DNA from: Bacteroidota bacterium
GTDB lineage: Bacteria; Bacteroidota; Bacteroidia; Flavobacteriales_D; Crocinitomicaceae
DNA: 64,000 bases
Reading direction: 5' to 3'
Assembly (NCBI GenBank): GCA_016192075.1
Contig: JACPUU010000012.1
Coordinates: 434,001-498,000, forward strand
In this document: positions 1-10,000 of the stretch, one piece after another
Layout of the letters: every line of letters starts with the position of its first letter
Position numbering within the stretch: position 1 is the stretch's first letter
The notes under the pieces: generated by a model
Database searches by the model: none
Seen by the model: only the letters and a program-made list of their open reading frames with translations
What the model was told of the DNA's origin: nothing
Position numbers and translations under genes: made by a program

Positions 1-63
1 AAATGAATCAGGATTTAGGTCATGGGAATTAGCGTATGCATATATCCCACTAACTCCTAAATC

Positions 64-861
64 CTATCTCCTAACTCCTTTCGTATATTCATTCACCCCA
101 ATTCCAAACAAGGCAAAATCATATTTTACCGAATCTGCCGGATCAAATTTCTGGAGAACGGCCATCAGTTCTTCCAGTGCTTTCCAGTCATCCTGCATGC
201 GGGTTAACAGGCCCAGCTCACGTGCAACACGCCCCGTGTGTACATCCAGCGGCATGTAAAGTTCAGCCATGGAAATAGATTTCCAGATACCAAAATCAAC
301 CTTTCGTTTATCTGAGCGAACCATCCAGCGCAGGTACATGTTAATGCGTTTGCAGGCTGAATTGCTGAGAGGTGATGAAATATGCTTTTCACTCCGTTTT
401 TCATGTTTTGTGAGCAGCATATTTTCTCTGAAATGTACAATTCTGTCTTTGATGGTTCCGTTAAAATTTTTGCCGCCAAAAGCGCTTTCAGGGCCTCCCT
501 TTTTTTGGTAGAGTTTTCGCAGCGCCAGTATAAAGAAAGTCAGGTCGGCAGCATTGAATGTGCGGTGTACAAAATGCAGCGCTTTAAGATCGTTGGGTGA
601 TGCATTTTGTATAAACGCATGCGGTTCATGCCCCATTATGTGCAGCAGTTTTTCACCACTTTTCAAAATAGCACTGCGGTTTCCCCAGGCAATGGTAGCC
701 ATGATGAGACCAATGCTTTCAATATCTTCTTTTCGGGAAAGCTGGTGGGGAATAGCAATAGGGTCTGAATCAATAAATGAAAGGTTGTTGTATTGATCTG
801 CTTTTTCATCCAGCAGTAATTTCAATTCAGCCCATTTTCCGGAATCAGATGATCTGGCCAT
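64..861 (-). CDS. TIGR02757 (DUF2400) family protein
   Basis: The 265-residue product matches in length and in conserved stretches ([15 protein letters not shown] near residues 60-75; [20 protein letters not shown] near 165-185; [14 protein letters not shown] near 210-223) the TIGR02757 family common in Bacteroidota. The helical central part resembles HhH-type DNA glycosylases, including a D-x-H-T-x-R element, but catalysis is not established. No signal peptide or membrane segment is visible, so it should be cytosolic. It overlaps the 3' end of the upstream ABC ATPase gene by 17 bp, so the two are probably co-transcribed. Start: ATG at 861. Family assignment is fairly sure; function is unknown. 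Confidence 0.8.
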   Translation of the reverse strand: MARSSDSGKWAELKLLLDEKADQYNNLSFIDSDPIAIPHQLSRKEDIESIGLIMATIAWGNRSAILKSGEKLLHIMGHEPHAFIQNASPNDLKALHFVHRTFNAADLTFFILALRKLYQKKGGPESAFGGKNFNGTIKDRIVHFRENMLLTKHEKRSEKHISSPLSNSACKRINMYLRWMVRSDKRKVDFGIWKSISMAELYMPLDVHTGRVARELGLLTRMQDDWKALEELMAVLQKFDPADSVKYDFALFGIGVNEYTKGVRR

Positions 862-1495
862 CTTTCATTTCAAATCGTTTATCAGCCATAGCAGCCAGTT
901 CACGGTTGTGGGTGACAATAATAAAAGTTTGCCCCATTTCTTTTTTGAGTCTGAAAAAAAGTTCATGCAGCTCTTTGGCATTTACTGAATCAAGGTTACC
1001 TGAAGGCTCATCTGCCAGAATAACAGCCGGATTATTCATCAAAGCCCTTGCAACCGCAACACGCTGCTGTTCACCGCCTGATAGCTGTGAGGGTTTATGT
1101 TCCATGCGGTCACCCAACCCCAGAAACTGAAGCAGTTCTTTAGCCCTTGCAGTTGCTTCGTCTGTAGATTTACGGCCAATCATTGCCGGAATAAGTACAT
1201 TTTCAAGTGCTGTAAATTCAGGTAATAGCTGGTGAAACTGAAAAATAAATCCCAGTTTTTTATTCCGGAAGGTGGCCAGTGATTCACCACTGAGCCCGCC
1301 CAGGTTTTCACCGTCAATGTATATCTCTCCGCGGTCAGCTTTATCAAGCGTTCCCAATATCTGAAGCAAGGTTGTTTTACCGGCACCTGATGAACCCACA
1401 ATACAGGCAATTTCACCTTGTTTTACATCCAGATCAATGCCCTTAAGGATTGACAGGTTTCCGTAATTTTTGTAAATTCCCTTCGCCTTTAACAT
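845..1495 (-). CDS. lolD: ABC transporter ATP-binding protein, LolD-like
   Basis: A 216-residue single ABC ATPase. Walker A (GSSGAGKTT) is at residues 34-42, the signature [15 protein letters not shown] near 138-152, Walker B with catalytic Glu ([11 protein letters not shown]) near 158-168, and the switch His in VTHNREL near 195. The ADEPSGNLD wording and short length are those of the LolD/MacB/FtsE group, which energises extraction of lipoproteins or export by a FtsX-like permease. No permease gene adjoins, so the partner must be elsewhere. It reads into the TIGR02757 gene (17-bp overlap). The ATPase call is certain; the LolD identity is probable and depends on the unseen partner. Confidence 0.85.
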   Translation of the reverse strand: MLKAKGIYKNYGNLSILKGIDLDVKQGEIACIVGSSGAGKTTLLQILGTLDKADRGEIYIDGENLGGLSGESLATFRNKKLGFIFQFHQLLPEFTALENVLIPAMIGRKSTDEATARAKELLQFLGLGDRMEHKPSQLSGGEQQRVAVARALMNNPAVILADEPSGNLDSVNAKELHELFFRLKKEMGQTFIIVTHNRELAAMADKRFEMKDGQII

Positions 1496-1512
1496 ACGTC
1501 GCTAAAATTAGG

Positions 1513-1520
1513 TAGATTTG
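1513..1520 (+). promoter_or_regulatory. -7 promoter element (TAGATTTG)
   Basis: TAGATTTG matches the Bacteroidota primary-sigma -7 consensus TAnnTTTG and lies 27 nt before the ATG of the M50 protease gene, in the short gap between divergent genes. No clear -33 TTTG is seen at the usual spacing. Confidence 0.45.
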
Positions 1521-1547
1521 TGTTGTCTGGTTCTATTTTAATCTGAA

Positions 1548-2513
1548 ATGTTCGAAGAGAGCGAAAATTTATTTCCTTCAAAGCCTGAACTTGTTCAGCC
1601 AGAGCAAGGTTCACGCTATATGAGACTGATTGTCTCTATGGTGCTCTTTTTTGTGGTCTTTATCATTCTTGTTCCTGAAAATTATATACTGGCCGCTGAA
1701 ATTATTGGCATTTTGCTGCTGCATGAATTCGGACACCTGATCATGATGAAAATTTTTGGATACAAGGCATTAAACATGTTGTTCATTCCGCTTCTCGGCG
1801 CCATGGTTACCGGTAATAAGATTAAAGTATCACAAAAACAAAAAGTACTGATTAGTATGATGGGGCCGCTGCCCGGCATTATTCTGGGATGCGGTTTATT
1901 CGCCTGGGCTGTTGCGGCAGCGCCGGATATTTACCTGGTTGAACTGGCGCTTTTGCTGATGAGCATTAATATTCTGAACCTGATTCCGCTTGATCCGCTG
2001 GATGGAGGTAACATTATTGAGTCGTTGTTTTTTCCATCAAACGACCGCGTGAAGATGTACTTCACGCTTTTTTCATCGGTGATTATTATTGCAACCGGTG
2101 TTTATTTCAGCTTTTTTCCAATTTTGATTTTTGGTTTTCTGATGGCATTTAAAGTCAGGGCATACCAGAAAAATAAAGTTATTCATGACGACCTTGATGG
2201 CCTGGAACTGAATTATAAAAAAGAATACAGCGATTTGTCAGACCAGGAATACTGGACCATGCGCCGCGTGTTTCTTGAAAACAATCCAAAGATCAAAGAA
2301 ATCATTCCCGAAGATGGCACTATCTGGGAAAATGAAAAACTGATTGTGGAGCAGATAAACCAGCTGCTGCGTTATGAGATTAAAAAAGACATGTCGTTGT
2401 TTCAGCGCCTGTTTTACCTGGCCGTGTTGCTGGCGGCCATCTTTGTTCCGATAATGTTGGTTTTGAGCAATAACAAAACGCTTGAATGGTATTTCAATCA
2501 TGCCGGCTTTTAA
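1548..2513 (+). CDS. Site-2 protease family (M50) integral membrane protein
   Basis: 321 residues with hydrophobic segments around residues 25-65, 100-145, 175-200 and 285-310. The zinc-binding motif HEFGH (about residue 60-64) and the partner motif NLIPLDPLDGG (about 142-152) are those of S2P/M50 intramembrane metalloproteases, so the active site is intact. Known family members cut membrane-embedded substrates such as anti-sigma factors; no PDZ domain is seen and no anti-sigma gene is nearby, so the substrate is unknown. The 3' end overlaps the Smr gene by 14 bp, implying translational coupling in a three-gene operon with the M28 peptidase. Confidence 0.85.
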   Translation: MFEESENLFPSKPELVQPEQGSRYMRLIVSMVLFFVVFIILVPENYILAAEIIGILLLHEFGHLIMMKIFGYKALNMLFIPLLGAMVTGNKIKVSQKQKVLISMMGPLPGIILGCGLFAWAVAAAPDIYLVELALLLMSINILNLIPLDPLDGGNIIESLFFPSNDRVKMYFTLFSSVIIIATGVYFSFFPILIFGFLMAFKVRAYQKNKVIHDDLDGLELNYKKEYSDLSDQEYWTMRRVFLENNPKIKEIIPEDGTIWENEKLIVEQINQLLRYEIKKDMSLFQRLFYLAVLLAAIFVPIMLVLSNNKTLEWYFNHAGF

Positions 2514-3048
2514 ACCAGGAGATTACGTTGCTGTTTTGAACGAGCCCATTTACGGCACCGTTATTTCTTCAGGTGCAAAAAAAACCAAAATAAAAGACGA
2601 AGACGGGTTTGAACGTGAGTACACGCATGACAAACTGGTGCTGGCAAAACCGCTTGAAAATTATCGGTTAGGTGATGATATCAGTCATAAAGACACACTC
2701 AAAACCATTTCATCCTTCAAAAAAATAATTGAAAAAGAGGTTGTCAGGCGTGAGCCATTTGAAATAGATCTGCATTATGAATCGTTGTATGAAGAAATGA
2801 ATCTGAAAGAAAACTACCAGATTTTGCAGAAACAACTGACTGCCTGCCGCTCATTTGTGCAAAGAGCCATACGCAACAAAACCCGGCGCATTGTATTGAT
2901 TCATGGAAAAGGGGAGGGTGTTTTGAAAACAGAAATTCATCTTTATTTAAACCGGCTTGGTTCTGAACAAGGTGTAAAACTTGATTTTCACGATGCACCG
3001 TATCACGAATATGGAATGGGTGGGGCCACTGAAGTAATTTTTTACTGA
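2500..3048 (+). CDS. Smr/DUF2027 domain protein
   Basis: 182 residues from the ATG at 2500 (MPAFKPGD), preferred over an in-frame ATG at 2482 because it gives a shorter overlap with the M50 gene and begins at the conserved domain. The N-terminal part (VAVLNEPIYGTVIS, then TKIKDEDGFE) is a small beta-barrel typical of the Bacteroidota DUF2027 proteins. The C-terminal 90 residues are an Smr domain with the hallmark IVLIHGKGEGVLK stretch (about residues 130-142). Smr domains bind or nick nucleic acids and act in MutS2 and ribosome-rescue nucleases. It lacks the MutS ATPase. Cytosolic; role unproven. Confidence 0.8.
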   Translation: MPAFKPGDYVAVLNEPIYGTVISSGAKKTKIKDEDGFEREYTHDKLVLAKPLENYRLGDDISHKDTLKTISSFKKIIEKEVVRREPFEIDLHYESLYEEMNLKENYQILQKQLTACRSFVQRAIRNKTRRIVLIHGKGEGVLKTEIHLYLNRLGSEQGVKLDFHDAPYHEYGMGGATEVIFY

Positions 3049-3968
3049 TGCGTACTATGAAAATTTATGCTTTCTGCTTTTTTATTCTGACAGGTGTTGT
3101 TTCAAAAGCAGCTGATACTACACTGATCAGGCAGCACTTCAAAAATATACTGGAAACCCCAAAGTCGCGGAGTTATGAAAACACAGCCGTGCTTAACCAG
3201 GTGGCTGCTTATATTCATGATTATTTTGGCCGGTATGGAGACTCAACCGTTTACCAGGATTTTAAGGTTCAGGGATCCGTTTACCGCAATGTCATAACCA
3301 GTTTTGGTCCGCCGGAGGCTGAGCGCATAATTGTGGGTGCACATTACGATGTTTGCGGTGAGCAGGACGGGGCCGATGACAATGCCAGTGGAATTATTGG
3401 TTTGCTTGAACTGGCGCGCATGCTGGCCGGTACTGATTTGAAATACCGGGTAGATCTGGTGGCTTATTCACTGGAAGAACCGCCGTTTTTTGGTACCGAT
3501 GAAATGGGATCATACATTCACGCAAAATACCTATATGATAACCAGATTAAGGTATACGGCATGATTTGTATGGACATGATCGGCTTGTTTTCAGATGAAA
3601 AAAATTCGCAGGCCTATCCGCTTGGGTTACTGAAACTGTTTTATGGCAGCCGCGGAGACTACCTGACTGTTGTCCGCAAATTTCACAGTGGCAGTTTTGC
3701 ACGCAAAACCAAAAAACACATGAAAAACTCAGACGCCGTAAAAGTCAAATCAATCAAAGCGCCGGAAGGCCTTGCCGGAATTGATTTATCAGACCACCTG
3801 AATTACTGGCGTTTTGGCTTTAGTGCGGTGTTTATTACAGATACCGGTTTTTTTCGCAACACCAATTACCATAAACCTTCTGACACCGTTGAAACCATTG
3901 ATATTGAACGCATGGCAGGTTCTATTGATGCCCTCTTTGAAACGTTGAAAGCCTTAAACAACAGGTAA
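3048..3968 (+). CDS. M28 family zinc peptidase, exported
   Basis: 306 residues beginning with a cleavable signal peptide (ends near VVSKA, about residue 21). The metallopeptidase core shows GAHYDVCG with the first metal His/Asp (about 95-102), GADDNASG with the bridging Asp (about 105-112), YSLEEPPFFG with the catalytic Glu pair (about 140-150), MDMIG (about 175) and SDHLNYW (about 250) supplying the last ligands. This is the M28 (aminopeptidase Y/S-like) arrangement, complete in all metal ligands. The ATG shares an A with the TGA of the Smr gene (TGATG), so it is translated with it. Likely periplasmic or exported peptidase; specificity is not readable. Confidence 0.85.
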   Translation: MRTMKIYAFCFFILTGVVSKAADTTLIRQHFKNILETPKSRSYENTAVLNQVAAYIHDYFGRYGDSTVYQDFKVQGSVYRNVITSFGPPEAERIIVGAHYDVCGEQDGADDNASGIIGLLELARMLAGTDLKYRVDLVAYSLEEPPFFGTDEMGSYIHAKYLYDNQIKVYGMICMDMIGLFSDEKNSQAYPLGLLKLFYGSRGDYLTVVRKFHSGSFARKTKKHMKNSDAVKVKSIKAPEGLAGIDLSDHLNYWRFGFSAVFITDTGFFRNTNYHKPSDTVETIDIERMAGSIDALFETLKALNNR

Positions 3969-4014
3969 AGCCTTCATTTTTATCAATTATAATGGGCCTG
4001 ATTTCTTTAATCAC

Positions 4015-4022
4015 TAAATTTG
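4015..4022 (+). promoter_or_regulatory. -7 promoter element (TAAATTTG)
   Basis: TAAATTTG fits TAnnTTTG, 70 nt before the ATG of the giant surface protein gene. It is the only such match in the 123-bp gap; no TTTG is found at the usual -33 spacing. Confidence 0.4.
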
Positions 4023-4091
4023 TTCAGCTATAATTTTCAGGCAGCCAACGCTAGTTATCTTATGTTCGTCTATTAGGTCAGTTTTGATTTC

Positions 4092-7000
4092 ATGAAGCAC
4101 TTACTTTTTTTCGTTTCCATTTTTTTCTGTATTTCAGGTTTTTCCGGCGTTATTCGCGTAACAAGTACTGCAGACACAGGGCCGGCAACATTGCGCGAAG
4201 CGGTTGAAACCCTTGCCGCAAATGGTGATACAGTACTCATTGATGTAAAAGGGGATATTCTCTTAGGCACACCGCTTGTTTTTGATGGTTTTTCAAACCT
4301 GACCGTGGTTGGTCCGGCACCAAAACATTGCAGCATTAAGGCAGACGTGGGGTTTGTTGGTGCTACGCTGTTTCAGATTTCGAACTGTAACAGCATCTCG
4401 TTTATTCATTTCGGGTTTATTGGTACAGGGTTCGCAAACGTAAGGGCAGTAACAGTTCTGAACTCTCCCGGGCCCGTGTTTTTTGAACGGATTCTTTTTA
4501 AAAATTTAGTTTCAACGGGTACCGGTGGTGCAATAAATACAACCAATTCAACGGTTAACTTTTTGGCTTGTTCATTTATTGGTAATACGGCACTCAATGG
4601 CGGGGCACTGAGCTTTACCAGTGGCAACAGCCTGATTCAGAATTCAACGTTCTGGAGCAACCAGGCCACAAACCAGGGCGGGGCTGTTTACATTGAAAAT
4701 TCAACCGCCATTAACCTGGTTCACAACACCATTTATCAGAACAATGCGGTGGCTGCGTCTACCGCCTTTGCATCGTCGGGTGCAACCAATTCAGTTTATC
4801 TTGAAGCCAACGCAATTGGAGAAAATGGTACTCAAAATCAGTTTTCCGGCGGAGGTTCCTATAGTTCAGGAGGTGGAAATATTTACAAACGGACTTTTGC
4901 CGCCGATGTTCCTATCTGGGGTCCCAGTGGTGGCGATGCTGACGGCGTATCACTTATTTTTGATTTGCGGCCGGGTATTCTTGAAGATGGTTTTGGACTA
5001 ATGTATTTTCCAATTGTCAGCGGAACGAGTCAGCTACTTGATGTGGGGCCTCCATCAGCCCTTCAGTTTGATGTACGGAATGCACCAAGGGTACTAAAAA
5101 GTGCCGATGCCGGTTCGTTTAATTCAGATGCCGGGGCCTGTGAGTATACACCACTCCGGGTTACAGATGTTTCCGGTAATGCCGGTACTGTTGGATCATT
5201 GCCCTGGGCTCTTGATTTTGCACAGAATGATAACCCAATAAATTTCATTGAATTTGATATACCTGGTGCCGGCCCGTTTGTGATTTCTCCGGCGGCCATG
5301 ATGTCGCTCAACGGAAATTACATGATAGACGGTTTTTCTCAGCTGAATTCAGTGGTTCCGGGCCCGGGCACAGAAGGCAGTCCGGGAGTTACACCAGCGT
5401 CACTGCTCATTGAAATTCAGAATACCGGTGCAATTTCAGAAGGCTTAAATGTTGCAGCAGCAAGTACGAATTCACGAATTTCGGGTTTGCGTATTCTTGC
5501 ATTTATAGATGCGGGTATTTACCTGGCCGGTAGTGGTACCAAAATTTTTGGATGTGAGGTGGGCGTTATGCCCTCAGGCACCGGTTTAGGTAATCAGGGT
5601 TCGGGCATATTTGTTGACGCCAATAACAATAGTATTGGTGGCACGGCACACTGGCAGCGCAACGTGATTTCTGCCAATGCAACTGTTGGTGGAACGCAAT
5701 CGAATGTCTTTATTGATTTAGGGGTAACCGGAACCCAAATTTTTGGAAATATTATTGGTTTGCGGCCGGATGGGGTTGATTTTGTTACCGGCGGAACTAC
5801 GCTGTACGGTATTTACAATGTGGGTGGACAGGCACAAATTGGTATGCCGGGCGCGGGTAATCTTATTTCAGGCATGAACCAGTCCGGCGTTATATGCAGC
5901 GGCTGCCAGAATATGACACTGCAGTCAAATACCATTGGGCTTGCCTACGATCAAACTACGTCAAAATCAAACCAGACGGGTGTGTTTTTATTCGGCAATG
6001 GTTCCAATGCAATTATTGGTGGTACTTCAACGGGTGCCGGAAATCTGATCAGTGGTAACATTTCCGTTCAGCTAAGGGTTGATGCATTTTCTGGCGCAAG
6101 CATTTCAGGTAATTACATTGGTCCTGATAAAACAGGTTCAACGGTACCGGTAACAACCACGCATGGTATTTACCTGGCAGATGCAACTGCGAACAACGTA
6201 CTTATTGGAGGGGCGGCTACAAGCAGCGGCAACGTAATTTCAGGAAACCAAAACGGAATTTTTGTTTTAGATGTTGGAACCGGGTGTCAGATACTCAACA
6301 ATATAATCGGCCTTAATGCAACAGGAGATGCAGCACTCGCGAATTCGGTAGTTGGCATTATTTTTCAGCCTGGCGTCTCTAATACGGTTCAGGTTGGTGA
6401 ACCGGGTGCCGGTAACGTTATATCCGGACAAGCACTGTTTGGAAGTTCAGGGGTTAGTATTTCCGGCACAGTTTCGCAGATTTTTAAAAGCAATATTATT
6501 GGACTCGATGTTACCGGAACCTATGCCATTTCCAATTACATTGGTATGAGTCTCAACACCAGTACAAATGCAATTATAGGCGGTGATTACACCAGTGGTG
6601 AGGGTAATACAATTTCAGGTAATACACTTACCGGAATTTTAGTAGACAACGGTTGTGATGCCACTACCATTCAGGGCAACCGCATTGGAACCGATCTTGC
6701 AGGAACAGCTGCCATTGCCAATGGTTTATATGGAATTGAGGTGCGAAGTACAACCCTGACAGAAATTGGCGGATCCGCTGGTTTCAGAAATGTAATTTCA
6801 GGAAACTCCAATACCGGCGGGGCCGGTATTTTACTCAACGGAAACGGGACAGGCACATCAATATCAGGTAACCTGATAGGTATAAACGCAACCGGTAATG
6901 GTGCTATTCCAAATTATGACGGTATTCAGGTTCAGGGTAATCACGAGGCCTTTATTGGCGGTTCAACCGCACAGAATTACATCACCGCTTCTACAAACGC

Positions 7001-10000
7001 CGGTATTTTAGAAAATTCAACCGGTACCTGTACCATTGACGGAAATTACATTGGTTTAGGAGTAGGGGGAGTTTCAGCAGGACTGGGAAATTATTACGGC
7101 GTTCATGTTACTGCGCCCAATGTATTCATAGGGCAATCTAACCCAACCGTTATCACAAACAATTTTACGCATGGCATTTTTGTAGAGGGCGATGGTGCAA
7201 CCGGTGTGCAAATTAACAATACAACCATTGGAACCAATTTGTTTTCTCTGGCCGGAATCGGCAATCAGCAAGATGGAATCAGAATTACCGATGCAGATGG
7301 TGTTTTGATTGGAAATACTACGGGAAATAAAATCATTGGCAACGCAGAATCCGGAATACGTTTAACGGGTTCAGCCACAAATGCCGTTATTCAGCAAAAC
7401 ACCATTGCTGATTTAACCGGGTCAGGACTTACCAATACGAATGGAATTTACCTGACCGCAGGTACAGCATTCAACACCATTGGCGGTAATTACGGTGGAG
7501 CAGGAAACAATACCATAGGCAACAGCCTGGCTGAAGGAATTCTGATTGAGAACTCAGACAATAATGCTGTTTACGGTAACCGGATCGGGAATAATGGAAA
7601 TACAGCCTTTCCAAATCAAATTGGTATTCGTGTTTTGAATTCAAACGCAACACAGATTGGAGATGAGTTTGGAAAATTCAATGTAATTGGCGGCAACACC
7701 GGTTCAGGTATTGCAGTTGAAAACGCAACAGTCACCGTTATAGCTGCAAACCTGGTGGGTGTTAACGAAACTGGTAACGCTCCGTTGTCAAACTACAACG
7801 GAATAGAAGTATTGTCAGGCAGTGGAACCCTTATTGGCGGTTCAGGTAATGCCGCTTTGGGCAACACCATTTCATCCAATTTAAATTACGGTATTTTACT
7901 TGAGTCAGCCGGTACAACGGTCATGCAAAATAAAATAGGTCCAAAACAGGATGGTTTGGGAGCCTTGTCTTTTCAGCTATACGGGGTTGTTTTAAATCCG
8001 GGTGCAACGGGTTGCCAGATTGGCGGTGACGGCGCAACAGAAGGAAACCTGATTGCTTCAAACAGCACCGGTGGTATTTTAATTCAGGATACGGGGAACG
8101 AAATTTATGGCAACGTAATTGGCGCTACCATGGCTTTTGGTGCATTGGGCACACAGCCCATTGGTATTGAAATAACCGGTGTAAATGCAGCATCAAACCT
8201 TATTGGTACAGCACCTTCCGGCGGATTTGATTATGGAAATACCATTCTCAATCATTCCATAAGCGGTATCAGAATTCACAGTGATGCACATGATAACCTG
8301 GTTGCCGGAAATTACATAGGAACGTCATCGACTGATGTTGTCTCTGTTTCACAGCCAAACGGCGTTGAAATTCTAAGCTCTGCAGGTATTGATAATAAAA
8401 TTGGAAATGACGTAGCTGGCGGTGGTAACCTGATAAGCGGCAATGTAACCGGTATAAAACTGGATGGTGCTGTTCATGTATTTATTTATAACAACCGCAT
8501 TGGAACATCCAATAACGGTTTGCTTGCACAACCCAATACCAACAACGGTATTTATTTATTCAATGCCGGATTCAATACCATTGGCGGAACCGGGTTACAA
8601 TCAAACCTGATTTCCGGAAATACTGTGAATGGTATTCTCATGGAAGGAGCCAGTTCAACACAGAATATTGTAGCCGGTAATATTATTGGCGCAACCGCCG
8701 GATTAACGGCACCCGCACCCAATGCAATCGGGATCATGCTGACAAATGGCGCAACCGCAAATTTTATAGGCCAGGCCGGATCACAGCTCGGTAATACAAT
8801 TAGTGGTAACAGCACAGTAGGTGTTGTTTTAGATGCAGCCACAGGAAACACCCTTGTAAATAATTCCATTGGTATTCCGTTCTCCAACTTGCACGGTCTT
8901 GTTTTGCAAAATGGTGCTACCTTGAATGTGATTGGTGGATCACCGGCTGAGCGTAATATTATTTCAAACAATGACAGTGTTGGCGTTGCGTTAAACAATG
9001 CAACCAACAACATACTTTCAGGCAATTTTATTGGTACCAACGCCAACGGAAATCTGCCATTGGGAAATGTCATTGGTATTTATTTAGGCGGCAGTGATTT
9101 TAATGAGATCGGTAATCAAAATCAGTTCAATCTTATTTCATCCAATACAATTGCGGGTATTATTTTTGACAGCTCCCTTTCAAATACCGTAAAGAATAAT
9201 TTTTTTGGAACAGATTCTACCGGTAATTCGGTTTTTGCCGGATGTGCCAACGGTATTGGAATTGCAATTAAAAATTCAGATTCAAACCTCATTGGGGGTA
9301 ATAATACCATTGATGAAGAGAACGTACTATGCAGCAGTATCAATCATGGAATTTACCTTGAGAATTCAGATTTGAATGAAATTTACGGAAATCATATAGG
9401 TATAAACAAAGCCGGCACAACCTATTTTCCAAACCAGTTAGAAGGAATCCGCCTCAGGCTGGGATCAGACAATAATAGCATTGGTGCAACCGGCTCAGGT
9501 CTTTCAAACGCAATTGGAGGCAATTCAGCAGGAATTTACCTGACCGCTTCAAATTCAAACCAGATTTCAACCAATTTTATTGGCAACAATTTAACCGGCA
9601 CAGCTGTTCTGGCTGGTACCAATAATCAGCAAACAGGTATTCACATTGACTCAGCATCGGTGTCCAATACCATTTCAGAATCCAATGTCATTTCAGGAAA
9701 TCTGACCAACGGAATCCGTATCTCAGGTGTGAATACAACCGGTAACATGGTTAAAGGAAACCTATTGGGAGTGGATGCTGCCGGTAGTATTGGTTTGCCC
9801 AATGGAGTAACAAATATTGTTTTGGGTGACAGTGCAAAGCTGAATATTATTGGTGGTGATGTAGTGCTTGACAGAAATTACCTGGGGGGTGATATGCCTT
9901 ATCAGATGGTGATACATACAGATGCCGATTCAAACCAGGTTGAAGGGAATTACATTGGTTTGGGCATGGACGGAGTTACCACTTATAATTCGGGCGTTGG

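Noticed and set aside
8552-9073. 173-residue antisense frame in the giant surface protein gene
   Set aside because: Shadow of the repetitive coding strand; no domain, start context or promoter.
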